Source: an uncultured Clostridia bacterium
GTDB lineage: Bacteria > Bacillota > Clostridia > TANB77 > CAG-508
Length of the DNA stretch: 42,002 nucleotides
Direction: 5' to 3'
Assembly: GCA_934177725.1 (NCBI GenBank)
Contig: CAKPPO010000017.1
Span: 1 to 42,002 of the forward strand
Part shown: positions 1 to 8,256 of the stretch, piece after piece
How the letters are laid out: the number at the start of each line of letters is the position of its first letter
How positions within the stretch are numbered: the first letter of the stretch is position 1
The notes under the pieces: generated by a model
Databases searched by the model: none
What the model was told of the DNA's origin: nothing
What the model saw: only the letters and a program-made list of their open reading frames with translations
Made by a program: the position numbers and the translations under genes

Positions 1-368
1 GACATCATTTGACTTTCATAACCCGTTGTGTGAGTCAATAAATTCTCTATTGTCCAACTTTTCACTTTTTCTATATTGTTCTTATTAGTTATATTAGCAA
101 TATTTTTAATAGTTGGATACACTTTTGTTTGTAACGACAAAGGTTCTCCATTTACCATCATTTTTCTGTCTATAGCAATTCCTATTGATATAGCTACTAA
201 AATTTTGGCACAACTTCTTAATTCATGTAAGTTATCATGATTATAAAATACCTTGTCAATTTTCCCAGCTTGTTCTAAAAAAATGCTATCGATATTCAAA
301 CTAGGTAAAATTTTTAATAATTCATTTTTATTATTTTCTATATCAATAATAGAAAGCTTACTTTTCAT
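1..368 (-). CDS. Serine hydrolase of the beta-lactamase/PBP-like family (partial, N-terminal part)
   Basis: This gene runs off the left edge, so only about 122 N-terminal codons are present. My translation from the ATG at 368 contains SCAK, fitting the SxxK nucleophile motif of class C beta-lactamase-like serine hydrolases. It also contains ENLLTHTTGY, the family hallmark that follows that motif by 60-70 residues. The start is supported by an AGGAGG site just upstream. No signal peptide is visible, so a cytoplasmic esterase or peptidase-like role is as likely as a cell-wall one. Substrate cannot be deduced. It lies directly downstream of the broken exonuclease/phosphatase gene on the same strand, with a 29-bp gap, so the two may be cotranscribed. 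Confidence 0.75.
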   Translation of the reverse strand, partial: MKSKLSIIDIENNKNELLKILPSLNIDSIFLEQAGKIDKVFYNHDNLHELRSCAKILVAISIGIAIDRKMMVNGEPLSLQTKVYPTIKNIANITNKNNIEKVKSWTIENLLTHTTGYESQMM

Positions 369-397
369 TAATTCCTCCTATTTTATCATTATATTCC

Positions 398-1138
398 CTA
401 ATTTATAGTTAACTCTGCCACACATAATTTATGGTCAAATCGTGTATCTATAATTTTATAATTATCATGCTTTATATTTTTTGTCGTTAGTATATAATCA
501 ATTTGTTTATTTTTTCTTGTGTTTTCATCTTCATAAACACATTGCATTTTGTCTTTTAAATTTGAAAATAATTCAAATATGTTCGTATAATTAAAATCGC
601 CTAATAATATAACGTTCTTTTTAGTTTTAATCATATTCAAAATTTTATCTTATAACTTTTCATATATTTTTTTATAATTTAAAGGTGTTTCTCCGAATAT
701 ATGAAATGGTAAACAATGTCCTCCAATAACTATAGTATTTAATTCTTTTATTTCAGATATGTTAAATCCCTTATCATGTGACCAATACGTGATTGTTTCT
801 GTCTTCTTATATATTAAGTTTGGATTTTCCAATATATAATTTTCATTATTACTTATTTTAAATTTTGAACATACTGCAACTCCCATTTTATCATTTTCAT
901 TCATATCTGATGGAGATAATGAAATTTGTTCATTGTATTTTAGTTTTGTATTCTGACTTATATAATTTGCTAATGATTCCAGATTATTAGATTCTGTAAT
1001 AGCCTCCTGAAATGCAATTATATCAACTCCATTTTGCTCTATTTGCTCTTTTATATATTTATATGAATCTTCATTTATCTCATTATTTCTTAAATCTTGT
1101 CCAACATTCCATGTTGCAACTTTTATTGTCTTGCTCAT
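398..1138 (-). pseudogene. Endonuclease/exonuclease/phosphatase family protein broken by an in-frame stop
   Basis: Two reading frames, 650-1138 and 398-640, are the two halves of one EEP-superfamily phosphoesterase of about 245 residues. The first half carries the metal-binding ATWNV and FQEA motifs and a GGHCLPFH segment. The second half carries GDFN and the C-terminal DHKLC motif. Both halves are in the same frame and are separated only by a TAA at 650-652, so a single base substitution explains the split and no frameshift is needed. The start is preceded by GAGGAG. The family cleaves phosphodiesters in nucleic acids, phospholipids or inositol phosphates; the substrate here is unknown. Either this is a recent pseudogene, or the second half could restart internally at TTG or ATG near 632-640, but that would give a protein lacking half of the active site. 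Confidence 0.8.
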
Positions 1139-1316
1139 AGTTACTCCTCTTTCTATTATTTGCCTAAATCATATCATATAAATGCTTATTATTCAACTAA
1201 TAGTATGTATAAGTTTATATAATTAAATTAACTTTATCAGATTTATTTTTACAAAAAATTATATACATTTATCTTATATTTAAAATTTTTTTAAAAAATT
1301 TGAGTTATATTGCAAG

Positions 1317-1326
1317 TTTCGACAAA
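1317..1326 (-). promoter_or_regulatory. Spo0A box (0A box)
   Basis: On the minus strand this reads TTTGTCGAAA, the core of the classic Spo0A~P binding site (consensus TGNCGAA with AT-rich flanks). It lies about 60 bp upstream of the small gene at 1387, where a regulator could act on its promoter. No clear -35/-10 pair could be assigned nearby. The rest of the 1139-1386 gap is AT-rich with no gene. Confidence 0.5.
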
Positions 1327-1386
1327 TTTTGCGTTTATAGTATGCTATATTATGCCTTAATCGCAAAAATGAAAAGGGGTGTTTAT

Positions 1387-1560
1387 ATGAATACAAATGA
1401 TAATGGTGTTCAAAGCATTATGGGTAAAAAATGTGGTACTATAACTGTATCAGTTTATAGAGATGTAAATTCAGGTTCTCCTATTTTTTATGTGGAACCT
1501 GATAATGAAGATATACTTCCTGTATCTTATGTAATTGAAGATGTATTAAAATTGTATTAA
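1387..1560 (+). CDS. Small hypothetical protein, 57 aa
   Basis: An open frame of 57 codons starts at the ATG at 1387, eight bases after AAAAGGGG. Earlier in-frame starts lack a ribosome binding site. The product has no signal peptide or membrane segment and one cysteine (KKCGT). It is mildly acidic, ending in VIEDVLKLY. I do not recognise a family. It is a single-gene unit: a Spo0A box lies upstream and a convergent terminator follows the stop directly. The upstream box suggests expression tied to the onset of sporulation or stationary phase, which is an inference only. Confidence 0.6.
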   Translation: MNTNDNGVQSIMGKKCGTITVSVYRDVNSGSPIFYVEPDNEDILPVSYVIEDVLKLY

Positions 1561-1565
1561 AAAAA

Positions 1566-1607
1566 ATAACCATCAAAGTACTCTTTTACTTTAATGGCTA
1601 TTTTTTA
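1566..1607. terminator. Bidirectional rho-independent terminator
   Basis: Arms at 1566-1580 and 1587-1601 pair over 15 bp with two wobble positions, with T-runs on both sides. The hairpin serves the small gene on the plus strand and dut on the minus strand, which converge here. Confidence 0.8.
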
Positions 1608-1609
1608 TT

Positions 1610-2071
1610 TTATTTATTTGTAGATCCAAATCCACCCATTCTTTCTCCTTCTGCTACGTCTTCATCTGCTACAAAATATTTTTGGAATATTGCTTGTCCT
1701 ATGCAATCTCCTTTTTTTATTTCTACATCTTCATCTTTTATGTTGAAGAATGCAAACATTATATGTCCGTCATTATCTGGATTTCCATAGTAGTCTTTAT
1801 CTACTACACCTATACTATTTGCTAATATAAGACCTTTCTTTCCAGGGTTTGAACTTCTGTTAGCTAATATTAAAACTTCATCATCTTGCATATATGCTTT
1901 AATTCCTGTTTTTATTAATGTAGGTTTCATACCTTTTTTAAAAGATGGTATTATGCAATCTTCTGCTGCTTCCACATCATATCCTGCTGAATATTTTGTT
2001 TTTCTAACTGGTAAATTTATTCCTTTGTCTTCAAATCCTTTTGCTATTTCAAATCCTCTTACTTTTTCCAT
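1610..2071 (-). CDS. dut: Deoxyuridine 5'-triphosphate nucleotidohydrolase (dUTPase)
   Basis: The enzyme hydrolyses dUTP to dUMP and pyrophosphate, keeping uracil out of DNA and supplying dUMP for thymidylate synthesis. At 153 residues it has the usual length of a trimeric dUTPase. The five family motifs are visible in order: SAGYDVEA near residue 28, NRSSNPGKKGL near 70, a GVVDKDYYGNPDNDG segment near 88-103, GDCIGQAIF near 121, and the C-terminal RMGGFGSTNK that closes over the substrate. It is a single gene that converges on the small gene at 1387 and shares its terminator. Assignment is firm. Confidence 0.95.
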   Translation of the reverse strand: MEKVRGFEIAKGFEDKGINLPVRKTKYSAGYDVEAAEDCIIPSFKKGMKPTLIKTGIKAYMQDDEVLILANRSSNPGKKGLILANSIGVVDKDYYGNPDNDGHIMFAFFNIKDEDVEIKKGDCIGQAIFQKYFVADEDVAEGERMGGFGSTNK

Positions 2072-2224
2072 TTATTTTCAACTCCTTGTTTATTTTGTTT
2101 TTATTATTCTTTCATTAAGTTTGCATTTTGTCAAGTATTTATTTTTTATATAGTTTTTCGTTTTTACTTCTAATTTTTATTGCATTAATTTTTAATAATT
2201 GTACATACTATTTTTACAAATTTC

Positions 2225-2254
2225 TTGACTTTCTTAATGTAGTTATTATATAAA
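2225..2254 (+). promoter_or_regulatory. Sigma-A-type promoter of rubrerythrin
   Basis: A -35 TTGACT at 2225-2230 is followed, 16-18 bp later, by an AT-rich TATATAAA stretch that can serve as -10. It stands 36-40 bp upstream of the rubrerythrin start. Before it, 2072-2224 is AT-rich with no gene. Confidence 0.65.
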
Positions 2255-2289
2255 TATATAGATATAAATTATTCAAGGAGGTATTTATT

Positions 2290-2823
2290 ATGGATTTAAA
2301 AGGAACAAAAACAGAAGCTAATTTAAAAGCTGCATTTGCTGGTGAGTCTCAAGCTAGAAGTAAATATACTTATTTTGCAAGTGTTGCTAAAAAAGAAGGA
2401 TATGAACAAATTGCTGCTATATTTTTAGAGACAGCAGAAAATGAAAAAGAACATGCAAAAATTCATTTAAAATATTTAAATGGTATAGGAGATACTAAAG
2501 CAAATTTAGCTGATGCAGCTGCAGGTGAAAACTATGAATGGACAGATATGTATGAAACATTTGCTAAAGAAGCTGAAGAAGAGGGATTTACTGAAATAGC
2601 AGCTACTTTTAGAGGAATTGGTGCTATAGAAAAAGAACATGAAGAAAGATATAAAAAACTTTTATCTAATTTAGAAGATGGAGAAGTTTTCAAAAAAGGA
2701 AGTATTGTTATTTGGAAATGTAGAAATTGTGGACATATTGTTGTTGGAACAGAAGCTCCAAAAGTTTGCCCAGTTTGCAAACATCCACAATCTTATTTCG
2801 AAATAAAAGCTGAAAACTATTAA
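2290..2823 (+). CDS. rbr: Rubrerythrin
   Basis: Rubrerythrin is a cytoplasmic non-haem diiron peroxidase that reduces hydrogen peroxide in anaerobes, using electrons from rubredoxin and NAD(P)H reductases. The N-terminal four-helix ferritin-like domain covers about residues 1-140, with diiron ligand helices ENEKEH and IEKEHEERY. The C-terminal rubredoxin-like domain has two knuckles, CRNCGH and CPVCKH, to bind one mononuclear iron. The length of 177 residues is close to the family norm of about 180-190. The start is fixed by AAGGAGG ten bases upstream. It is monocistronic, with its own promoter and terminator. It signals an anaerobic lifestyle with defence against oxygen exposure. Confidence 0.95.
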   Translation: MDLKGTKTEANLKAAFAGESQARSKYTYFASVAKKEGYEQIAAIFLETAENEKEHAKIHLKYLNGIGDTKANLADAAAGENYEWTDMYETFAKEAEEEGFTEIAATFRGIGAIEKEHEERYKKLLSNLEDGEVFKKGSIVIWKCRNCGHIVVGTEAPKVCPVCKHPQSYFEIKAENY

Positions 2824-2881
2824 TATTGGTAATTTGAATTAATTTAGATTTATTAGCTTTTAATTATATATATAATTTATT

Positions 2882-2918
2882 GAGTGGACCTTATATTATA
2901 TAGGTTTCACTCTTTTTA
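2882..2918 (+). terminator. Rho-independent terminator after rubrerythrin
   Basis: GAGTGGACC pairs imperfectly with GGTTTCACTC around an AT-rich loop, followed by a T-run. It lies about 60 bp after the rubrerythrin stop. Confidence 0.7.
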
Positions 2919-3065
2919 TTTACTCTTTATCATTTATTTATAATGTTCTTTTATACATTTAACTCTTATATTATTAATTTACAATAATTTCTTATTAATC
3001 ATAAAAATCTATTGTTTTTATCTTCATTTTTTTATATAATATTTCCAATAAATAGGAGGGGTTTT

Positions 3066-5060
3066 ATGAAATTAAAAAAATTTATTTTTACTATTCTATT
3101 TTTGCTTTTGGCAGTTATAATTTGGAATAGTAAATCTTATGCTTCTGGTGATTTAACTTTAAAAAATTTAGATTATAAAGTTAAATTAAACTCAGATGGA
3201 ACTGCAAATGTAACTGAAACATGGGATATTTCTATAGAAGATACAAATACTTTATTTAAAACATTTAAATTAGATTCTAACAAATTTTCTGGCTTTAAAG
3301 ATGTATCTTTAATTGAAACAACAAATGGTACAAGAAAAGAATTCACACAAATTTATAACGAAATGTATCATGTTACTAAAAATTGTTTTTATGCTTTAAA
3401 TACATCTTCTACTGAGTTTGAAATAGCTTGGGGAGTTAGCGTAGATGGATATTCAAGAAGAACTTTTGAAATGAATTATACTATTATAGATGCTGTTAAA
3501 AATTATGCAGACTGTAGTGAATTCTATTGGCAATTTATCTCAACTTCTTCTGCAATTCCTGCAAAAAAAGTTACAGGAACTATTATACTTCCAGCAGAAG
3601 TTACAGATATTGAAAACTTACGTGTATGGGCTCATGGTCCTTTAAATGGTAACATTGAAAGAAAATCAAATAATGTAGTTTATTTTGAAGTAGATAATTT
3701 AAGAAGTAGAACTATGTTAGAGGCAAGAGTTGTTACTCCTACATATGTGTTCGAAAATAATGAAAACACTTCTTCTTCTGAAAAACTGGATTCCATATTA
3801 ACACAAGAAACACAATGGGCAAATGAAGCAAATGCTAAAAGAGAAAAATTACAAAAACAAGAAAGAAATAAAAAAATCGCATTTATCGCATTTATTAGTA
3901 TTACTAATGTTGGTGGTATTTTCTTAGCTATCTATTTAGTTAAGAAAATTAAGAAATATAAAGAAGAATTAACTAAACTACCAAGCTATAGTCCAACAAT
4001 GCCATCAAAATATTATAGAGATATACCTAATGAAAATTCTTCTGCAGCACAAGCAGCCTTTGTTTATTACTTTAAAACTTCAAACATTTCTATGCATACA
4101 GCAGATGTTATTTCTGCAACAACACTTAATTTATGCTTAAAGAAAGTTTTAACTTTTGAAATATTAGATAATAAAAAGAATAATATTAAAATTACTTTAA
4201 ATACTAATATAGATGAAAACTTATTAACAGAAAGTGAAAAAGTAGTATTTAATATGTATAAAAAAGTAAATTCTACATATTCTTTTACAATGAAAGAATT
4301 TCAAAAATACTGTAATTCTCATTCATCTTCTTGTTTAAGTAGTTTTAATTCAATTTCTAATAAAGCAAAAGACGAAGCAATTCGTGAAAACAATTATAAT
4401 GCTACTTTAGAAAAACAGCATTCTAAATGGTCTGGTTTAGGTATTGGATACATCTTTCTCGCAATAATTAGTCCTTTATTAATGATTGCAAGTTTTATTC
4501 CAGCTATTATATGTGCAACATATACTTTAAAAATATCTGGAAAATATAATACTCTTACTCAAAAGGGTGTAGATGAACAAGAAGCATGGAAAGGCTTAAA
4601 AAATTATATGGAAGATTTCTCAATGATGAAAGAAAAAGAAGTTCCAGAACTTGCATTATGGGAAAAATATTTAGTATTTGCAACCGCTTTTGGTATTGCA
4701 GATAAAGTATTAAAACAACTGAAAGTAGTTTATCCACAAATGATGGATGAAACTTATATGAATGCTAATGGATATTATTATTTATACTTAATGAGTCATG
4801 GTAATTTTAGTAATAATTTCATTCATAGTATTAATACATCTATAACTAACACTTATAATAGTGTTAACTATTCTTCTGGTAGTGGATCAGGAGGTGGCTT
4901 CTCAGGAGGCGGAGGCTTCGGTGGTGGCGGAGGCCGGAATGGGCGGACGCTAAAACTCCAAAAGGGACAGATTAACCAAATGGATTTTTTAGTCGTTCGA
5001 GCTGAAAGCGAGTTACGAATAAAATATGCAGTGGCAACGTCCCCAATGGAGCACTTGTAA
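3066..5060 (+). CDS. DUF2207 membrane protein with frameshifted C-terminal tail
   Basis: The product is a secreted/membrane protein of the DUF2207 family, about 664 residues from the ATG at 3066, which follows AGGAGGGG. A signal sequence (KKFIFTILFLLLAVII) is followed by the extracellular beta-rich DUF2207 domain (about residues 30-240), with the hallmark YKVKLNSDGTANVTETWDI. Then come a membrane segment near 280-300, a cytoplasmic region, and paired membrane segments near 460-490. The tail becomes Gly/Ser-rich from residue 605, as is usual in the family. After that the frame reads an atypical tail that runs into the 96-bp repeat. Removing one A at 4938-4939 would give Arg-Met-Gly-Gly-Arg and then TAA at 4951-4953, a more natural end. 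A single-base insertion, real or from assembly, is therefore likely. It precedes lemA by 55 bp, a common pairing. Function is unknown, probably envelope-related. Confidence 0.8.
   Translation: MKLKKFIFTILFLLLAVIIWNSKSYASGDLTLKNLDYKVKLNSDGTANVTETWDISIEDTNTLFKTFKLDSNKFSGFKDVSLIETTNGTRKEFTQIYNEMYHVTKNCFYALNTSSTEFEIAWGVSVDGYSRRTFEMNYTIIDAVKNYADCSEFYWQFISTSSAIPAKKVTGTIILPAEVTDIENLRVWAHGPLNGNIERKSNNVVYFEVDNLRSRTMLEARVVTPTYVFENNENTSSSEKLDSILTQETQWANEANAKREKLQKQERNKKIAFIAFISITNVGGIFLAIYLVKKIKKYKEELTKLPSYSPTMPSKYYRDIPNENSSAAQAAFVYYFKTSNISMHTADVISATTLNLCLKKVLTFEILDNKKNNIKITLNTNIDENLLTESEKVVFNMYKKVNSTYSFTMKEFQKYCNSHSSSCLSSFNSISNKAKDEAIRENNYNATLEKQHSKWSGLGIGYIFLAIISPLLMIASFIPAIICATYTLKISGKYNTLTQKGVDEQEAWKGLKNYMEDFSMMKEKEVPELALWEKYLVFATAFGIADKVLKQLKVVYPQMMDETYMNANGYYYLYLMSHGNFSNNFIHSINTSITNTYNSVNYSSGSGSGGGFSGGGGFGGGGGRNGRTLKLQKGQINQMDFLVVRAESELRIKYAVATSPMEHL
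4956..5051 (+). repeat. 96-bp dispersed element with terminal inverted repeats, copy 1
   Basis: These 96 bases recur at 26056-26151 with a single mismatch (T at 4981, G at 26081). The ends form imperfect inverted repeats: CTCCAAAAGGGAC at the left and the complement of CTCCATTGGGGAC at the right. This suggests a small non-autonomous mobile unit or REP-like element. It begins 2 bp after the presumed original stop of the DUF2207 gene. No open frame of its own and no target duplication are evident. Confidence 0.8.
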
Positions 5061-5115
5061 TTTTCAGTTATTTATAGTATTATAATATTAATTTATTTAA
5101 GGAGGAAAAAATATT

Positions 5116-5676
5116 ATGACAGCACTTATTATAATTTTAGTCGTTGTAGTTCTTATAGCTTTATTTGTTATTAGTGTATACAATGGCTTAGTAAAATCAA
5201 GACAAAAAGTTAAAAATGCTTGGAGTCAAATTGAAGTACAACTTCAAAGAAGATTCGATTTAATTCCTAATTTAGTAGAATGTGTAAAAGGTTACATGGC
5301 ACATGAATCTGATGTATTAGAGAAAGTAACTTCTCTTCGTTCTTCTTGGGCAAATGCTAAAGGAGTTGAAGAAAAAGCAAACCTAGATAATCAATTATCT
5401 GGTGCTTTAAAAACTATTATGGCAGTTTCTGAAAACTACCCAGATTTAAAAGCAAATACAAACTTTACAGATTTGCAAAACAACTTAAAAGAAACTGAAA
5501 ATAAAATTTCTTTTTCTAGACAATTTTACAATGACACTGTTACAATGTACAATACTAAAATTGAAGTATTTCCAGATAACATTGTAGCTTCTATGTTTAA
5601 TTTCAAAGCTGAACCATTATTTAATGTAGATAATGATGAAGCAAGAAAAAATGTTAAAGTTGATTTTAATAAATAG
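5116..5676 (+). CDS. lemA: LemA family protein
   Basis: The 186-residue product has one N-terminal membrane anchor (about residues 3-24, very Ile/Val-rich). After that comes the LemA helical domain with its typical start, NGLVKSRQKVKNAWSQI and LQRRFDLIPNLV, and the later NDTVTMYNTKIEVFP motif. LemA proteins expose a long helical bundle, probably outside the membrane; their biochemical role is unsettled. The start follows AAGGAGG. It lies downstream of the DUF2207 gene and is probably transcribed with it, as this pair is common in Firmicutes. A strong terminator follows directly. Confidence 0.9.
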   Translation: MTALIIILVVVVLIALFVISVYNGLVKSRQKVKNAWSQIEVQLQRRFDLIPNLVECVKGYMAHESDVLEKVTSLRSSWANAKGVEEKANLDNQLSGALKTIMAVSENYPDLKANTNFTDLQNNLKETENKISFSRQFYNDTVTMYNTKIEVFPDNIVASMFNFKAEPLFNVDNDEARKNVKVDFNK

Positions 5677-5681
5677 AAGTA

Positions 5682-5714
5682 AGGACCAACCTATGTAGGT
5701 TGGTCCTCTTTTTG
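5682..5714 (+). terminator. Rho-independent terminator after lemA
   Basis: An 11-bp perfect stem (AGGACCAACCT with its complement) around a four-base loop is followed by CTTTTT. It sits 6 bp after the lemA stop. Confidence 0.9.
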
Positions 5715-5727
5715 GTTCTTTCTGGAA

Positions 5728-6078
5728 TTACTCAGCAGCAATATATGGCAAGATTTTTTCTTTGTCCATTGCCTTTAACACCTCATTAATGTACTTTTCA
5801 TACTCCTCAGCTACTTCTCTGGCTTTCTCTAAAGAAATCTCTCCTGAACAAACTTTGCGAAGACTCTGCTTTATCTCATCTGCTTCTCTTTCAAGGATTT
5901 TGAATTTCGGCATCTTTGCTATAAATGGTATGCCGATTTTTCCTATTAAATTTTCCTTTGCATTACATTCGTCTAATGCTTCTTTAAGATTATGCATAAA
6001 ACGTTCTGCTTTTGCAAGCTCAGAGTACAAAAGTGCTGCTTTGTACATTAAAGGGTTATCATTGTTCCGTCTTTCCAT
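5728..6078 (-). CDS. Hypothetical helical protein, 116 aa
   Basis: I do not recognise this family. The product is almost entirely helical and charged, with probable coiled-coil stretches (ELAKAERFMHNLKEALDE and LEKAREVAEEYEKYINEVL) separated by a Gly/Pro-containing linker near residue 50. It has no signal peptide or membrane segment. The start has AGAGAGG six bases upstream. Base use looks richer in G and C than that of its neighbours, with more CTC, CTT and GGC codons, which may mean horizontal origin. About 30 bases upstream, the transcript has a small GGGGTTGTAGCCCC hairpin. It is isolated between lemA, which converges on it, and rimO. A structural or regulatory accessory protein is possible. 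Confidence 0.6.
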   Translation of the reverse strand: MERRNNDNPLMYKAALLYSELAKAERFMHNLKEALDECNAKENLIGKIGIPFIAKMPKFKILEREADEIKQSLRKVCSGEISLEKAREVAEEYEKYINEVLKAMDKEKILPYIAAE

Positions 6079-6204
6079 AAAGACCTCTCTTTCTGGGGCT
6101 ACAACCCCTAAAAAAATTAATGTTATGCAGGAGGTTATCCTCTCTACATCTCTATTATATCATGTTATGCCATAAAGTGTCAATTATGTTAATGTATTCC
6201 ATTT

Positions 6205-7512
6205 CTATAACTTAACAATTTCTCCTATCAAATCATAACCTCTTGCTTTAGTTATTTTACATTTAACGAATTTTCCTTCTAGTGCTTTATCTACCATTTC
6301 TATATATATTAATCCATCTATATCTGGTACTTCTCTATAACTTCTTCCTACATAATATTTTCCGTCAAATGTTTTTGTTTCTATTAATACTTCTAATTCT
6401 TTTCCTACCATTTCTTGTTGAGTTTCACTTGCTATTTTTTGTTGAAGACTCATTATTTTGTTATATCTACTTTTCTTTGTCATTGGATGAATTTGATCTT
6501 TTAATTTTTCTGCTGGTGTTCCTTCTTCTTTAGAGAAACTAAATGCTCCTAATCTTTCAAATCTTGCTTCTTTAACAAAATCATACAATTCTTCAAAATC
6601 TTCTTTAGTCTCACCAGGGAATCCTACCATTACTGTTGTACGAATTACTACTCCTTGAATTTCTTTTCTTAATCTTTTTATTAGATTTCTTATTGTTTCT
6701 CCATTACTTTTTCTATTCATTCTTTTTAAAACACTATTAGATATATGTTGAATTGGAATATCAAAATATTTACAGATTTTATCCTCATTTTTTACAACTT
6801 CTATTAATTCGTCTGTAATTGTTTCTGGATAAGCATATAAAAATCTAATCCATTTTAATTTTTCTATTTTGCAAAGTTCTTTAAGTAATTCTGCTAGTTT
6901 AGATTTTCCATATATATCTATTCCATATTTTGTAGTGTCTTGCGCTATTATGATTAGTTCTTCATATCCTTCATTTGCAAGTTTTTTAGCTTCTTCAATT
7001 ACATCTTCCATTTTTCTACTTACAAATGGTCCACGTATTTTTGGTATTGCACAATATGTACAGAAATTACTACAACCTTCTGCTATTCTTAAATATGCAA
7101 AATTATTTCCTGTTGTAATTACTCTATCTAAAAAGTCTAAGTTATTTTTATTTTCTTTTTCTGACTTTAATATTGTTTCTATTTGCTCCCATATTGTGTT
7201 ATATGAACTATATTTTATCCATAAATCTACTTCTGGAATTGCTTTTGAAAGTTCTTCTTTATATCTTTCTACTAAGCATCCCATTACTATTAGATATTTA
7301 CACCTTTTTTTCTTATATTCTGCCATTTCTAAAATAGTATTTATTGCCTCTTCTTTTGCTGGTCCTATAAATCCACATGTATTTATTACTAGCACATCCG
7401 CTTCTTCTTCATTATTTACTATTTTGTATCCATTTTCTTTAAATAGCCCTATTGCCATTTCTGTATCTACTAAATTTTTACTGCATCCTAAATGTACAAA
7501 TCCTACGTTCAT
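6205..7512 (-). CDS. rimO: Ribosomal protein S12 methylthiotransferase RimO
   Basis: RimO is a radical-SAM enzyme that methylthiolates an aspartate of ribosomal protein S12. The 435 residues show the UPF0004 domain with its three cluster-binding cysteines (LGCSKNLVD, NTCGFI, MGCLVERY). The radical-SAM domain follows, with the CSNFCTYCAIP triad near residue 150, then a C-terminal TRAM region near 375-435. The opening VHLGCSKNLVDTE and the FIGPAKEEA stretch favour RimO over MiaB. The start has an AGAGAGG-like site. Upstream on the same strand lie the guanylate-kinase-like gene and rng, so translation-related genes are grouped here, with a weak hairpin between them. Confidence 0.93.
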   Translation of the reverse strand: MNVGFVHLGCSKNLVDTEMAIGLFKENGYKIVNNEEEADVLVINTCGFIGPAKEEAINTILEMAEYKKKRCKYLIVMGCLVERYKEELSKAIPEVDLWIKYSSYNTIWEQIETILKSEKENKNNLDFLDRVITTGNNFAYLRIAEGCSNFCTYCAIPKIRGPFVSRKMEDVIEEAKKLANEGYEELIIIAQDTTKYGIDIYGKSKLAELLKELCKIEKLKWIRFLYAYPETITDELIEVVKNEDKICKYFDIPIQHISNSVLKRMNRKSNGETIRNLIKRLRKEIQGVVIRTTVMVGFPGETKEDFEELYDFVKEARFERLGAFSFSKEEGTPAEKLKDQIHPMTKKSRYNKIMSLQQKIASETQQEMVGKELEVLIETKTFDGKYYVGRSYREVPDIDGLIYIEMVDKALEGKFVKCKITKARGYDLIGEIVKL

Positions 7513-7590
7513 TTTATTATTTCATTCCTCTCTTTTTTGTTTCAAATTGTACCATTGATTTAAGGAATATCTTTTGATATTCCTTGCTTT

Positions 7591-8241
7591 TTATCTTTCT
7601 TCTTCCTCGGTTATTCTTGCTTCTTTTTTTCTTTTTCTTTGTATGTATTCAATAATTTCATTTACACATTTTTCTAGATTATAATTTTCAAAAGTTTCAA
7701 ATTTTGAAATTCCTGCCTCTTTTAATTTTTCTTCTGAAAAATCTATATTATCAGCTTTTAATCTTCTTTCCATTTCTTCAAAATTTGGTTTTGCTTGTTG
7801 ATTTTCTCTTGCAGTTGCTCTTTTTCTTCTTTCTTCTTCACTTATGCAAATATATACAGGTACCATTTTTAAGTCTTTTTCTGGATGATTCTTTAAATAT
7901 CTTAAAATACTCGTATAAGACTCTAAAGTTCCTATACTTAAAAAATCTCCATCTTGTTTCCATTGATCATCTGCTATTGTTGCATATGTCCAAATGTCTT
8001 TCTCACCATTCTTATTTATTACATTGTAATTTCTGTTTTCCATTACTTTTTGTTCAATTTCTAATTTGTTAAATTCTTCTCTTGTTATAAAATTATATTC
8101 TCTCCCTTGAATTTCTCCCTCTCGCATAGGTCTTGTTGTATAAGGAATATACAAATTTGTATCTATTCTTTCTTTTACTTTTTGATATATAGTATCTTTT
8201 CCTGCTGAACTTTTTCCCATTATATAAATAAGATTTGACAT
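7591..8241 (-). CDS. Guanylate kinase-like protein
   Basis: The 216-residue product resembles guanylate kinase. It has an N-terminal P-loop (MGKSSAGKDT), the GMP-binding YTTRPMREGEIQGREYNFI segment near residues 34-52, and a lid-like basic region (RRKRATARENQQ) near 137. The P-loop differs from the canonical GPSGAGKGT and the tail is longer and highly charged, so this may be a divergent paralogue and not the housekeeping Gmk. It probably phosphorylates GMP or a related nucleotide with ATP in the cytoplasm. The start follows AAGGAGG, and the gene begins 16 bp after rng ends, so the two are cotranscribed. Confidence 0.75.
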   Translation of the reverse strand: MSNLIYIMGKSSAGKDTIYQKVKERIDTNLYIPYTTRPMREGEIQGREYNFITREEFNKLEIEQKVMENRNYNVINKNGEKDIWTYATIADDQWKQDGDFLSIGTLESYTSILRYLKNHPEKDLKMVPVYICISEEERRKRATARENQQAKPNFEEMERRLKADNIDFSEEKLKEAGISKFETFENYNLEKCVNEIIEYIQRKRKKEARITEEEER

Positions 8242-8256
8242 TTTTTAGTCCTCCTT

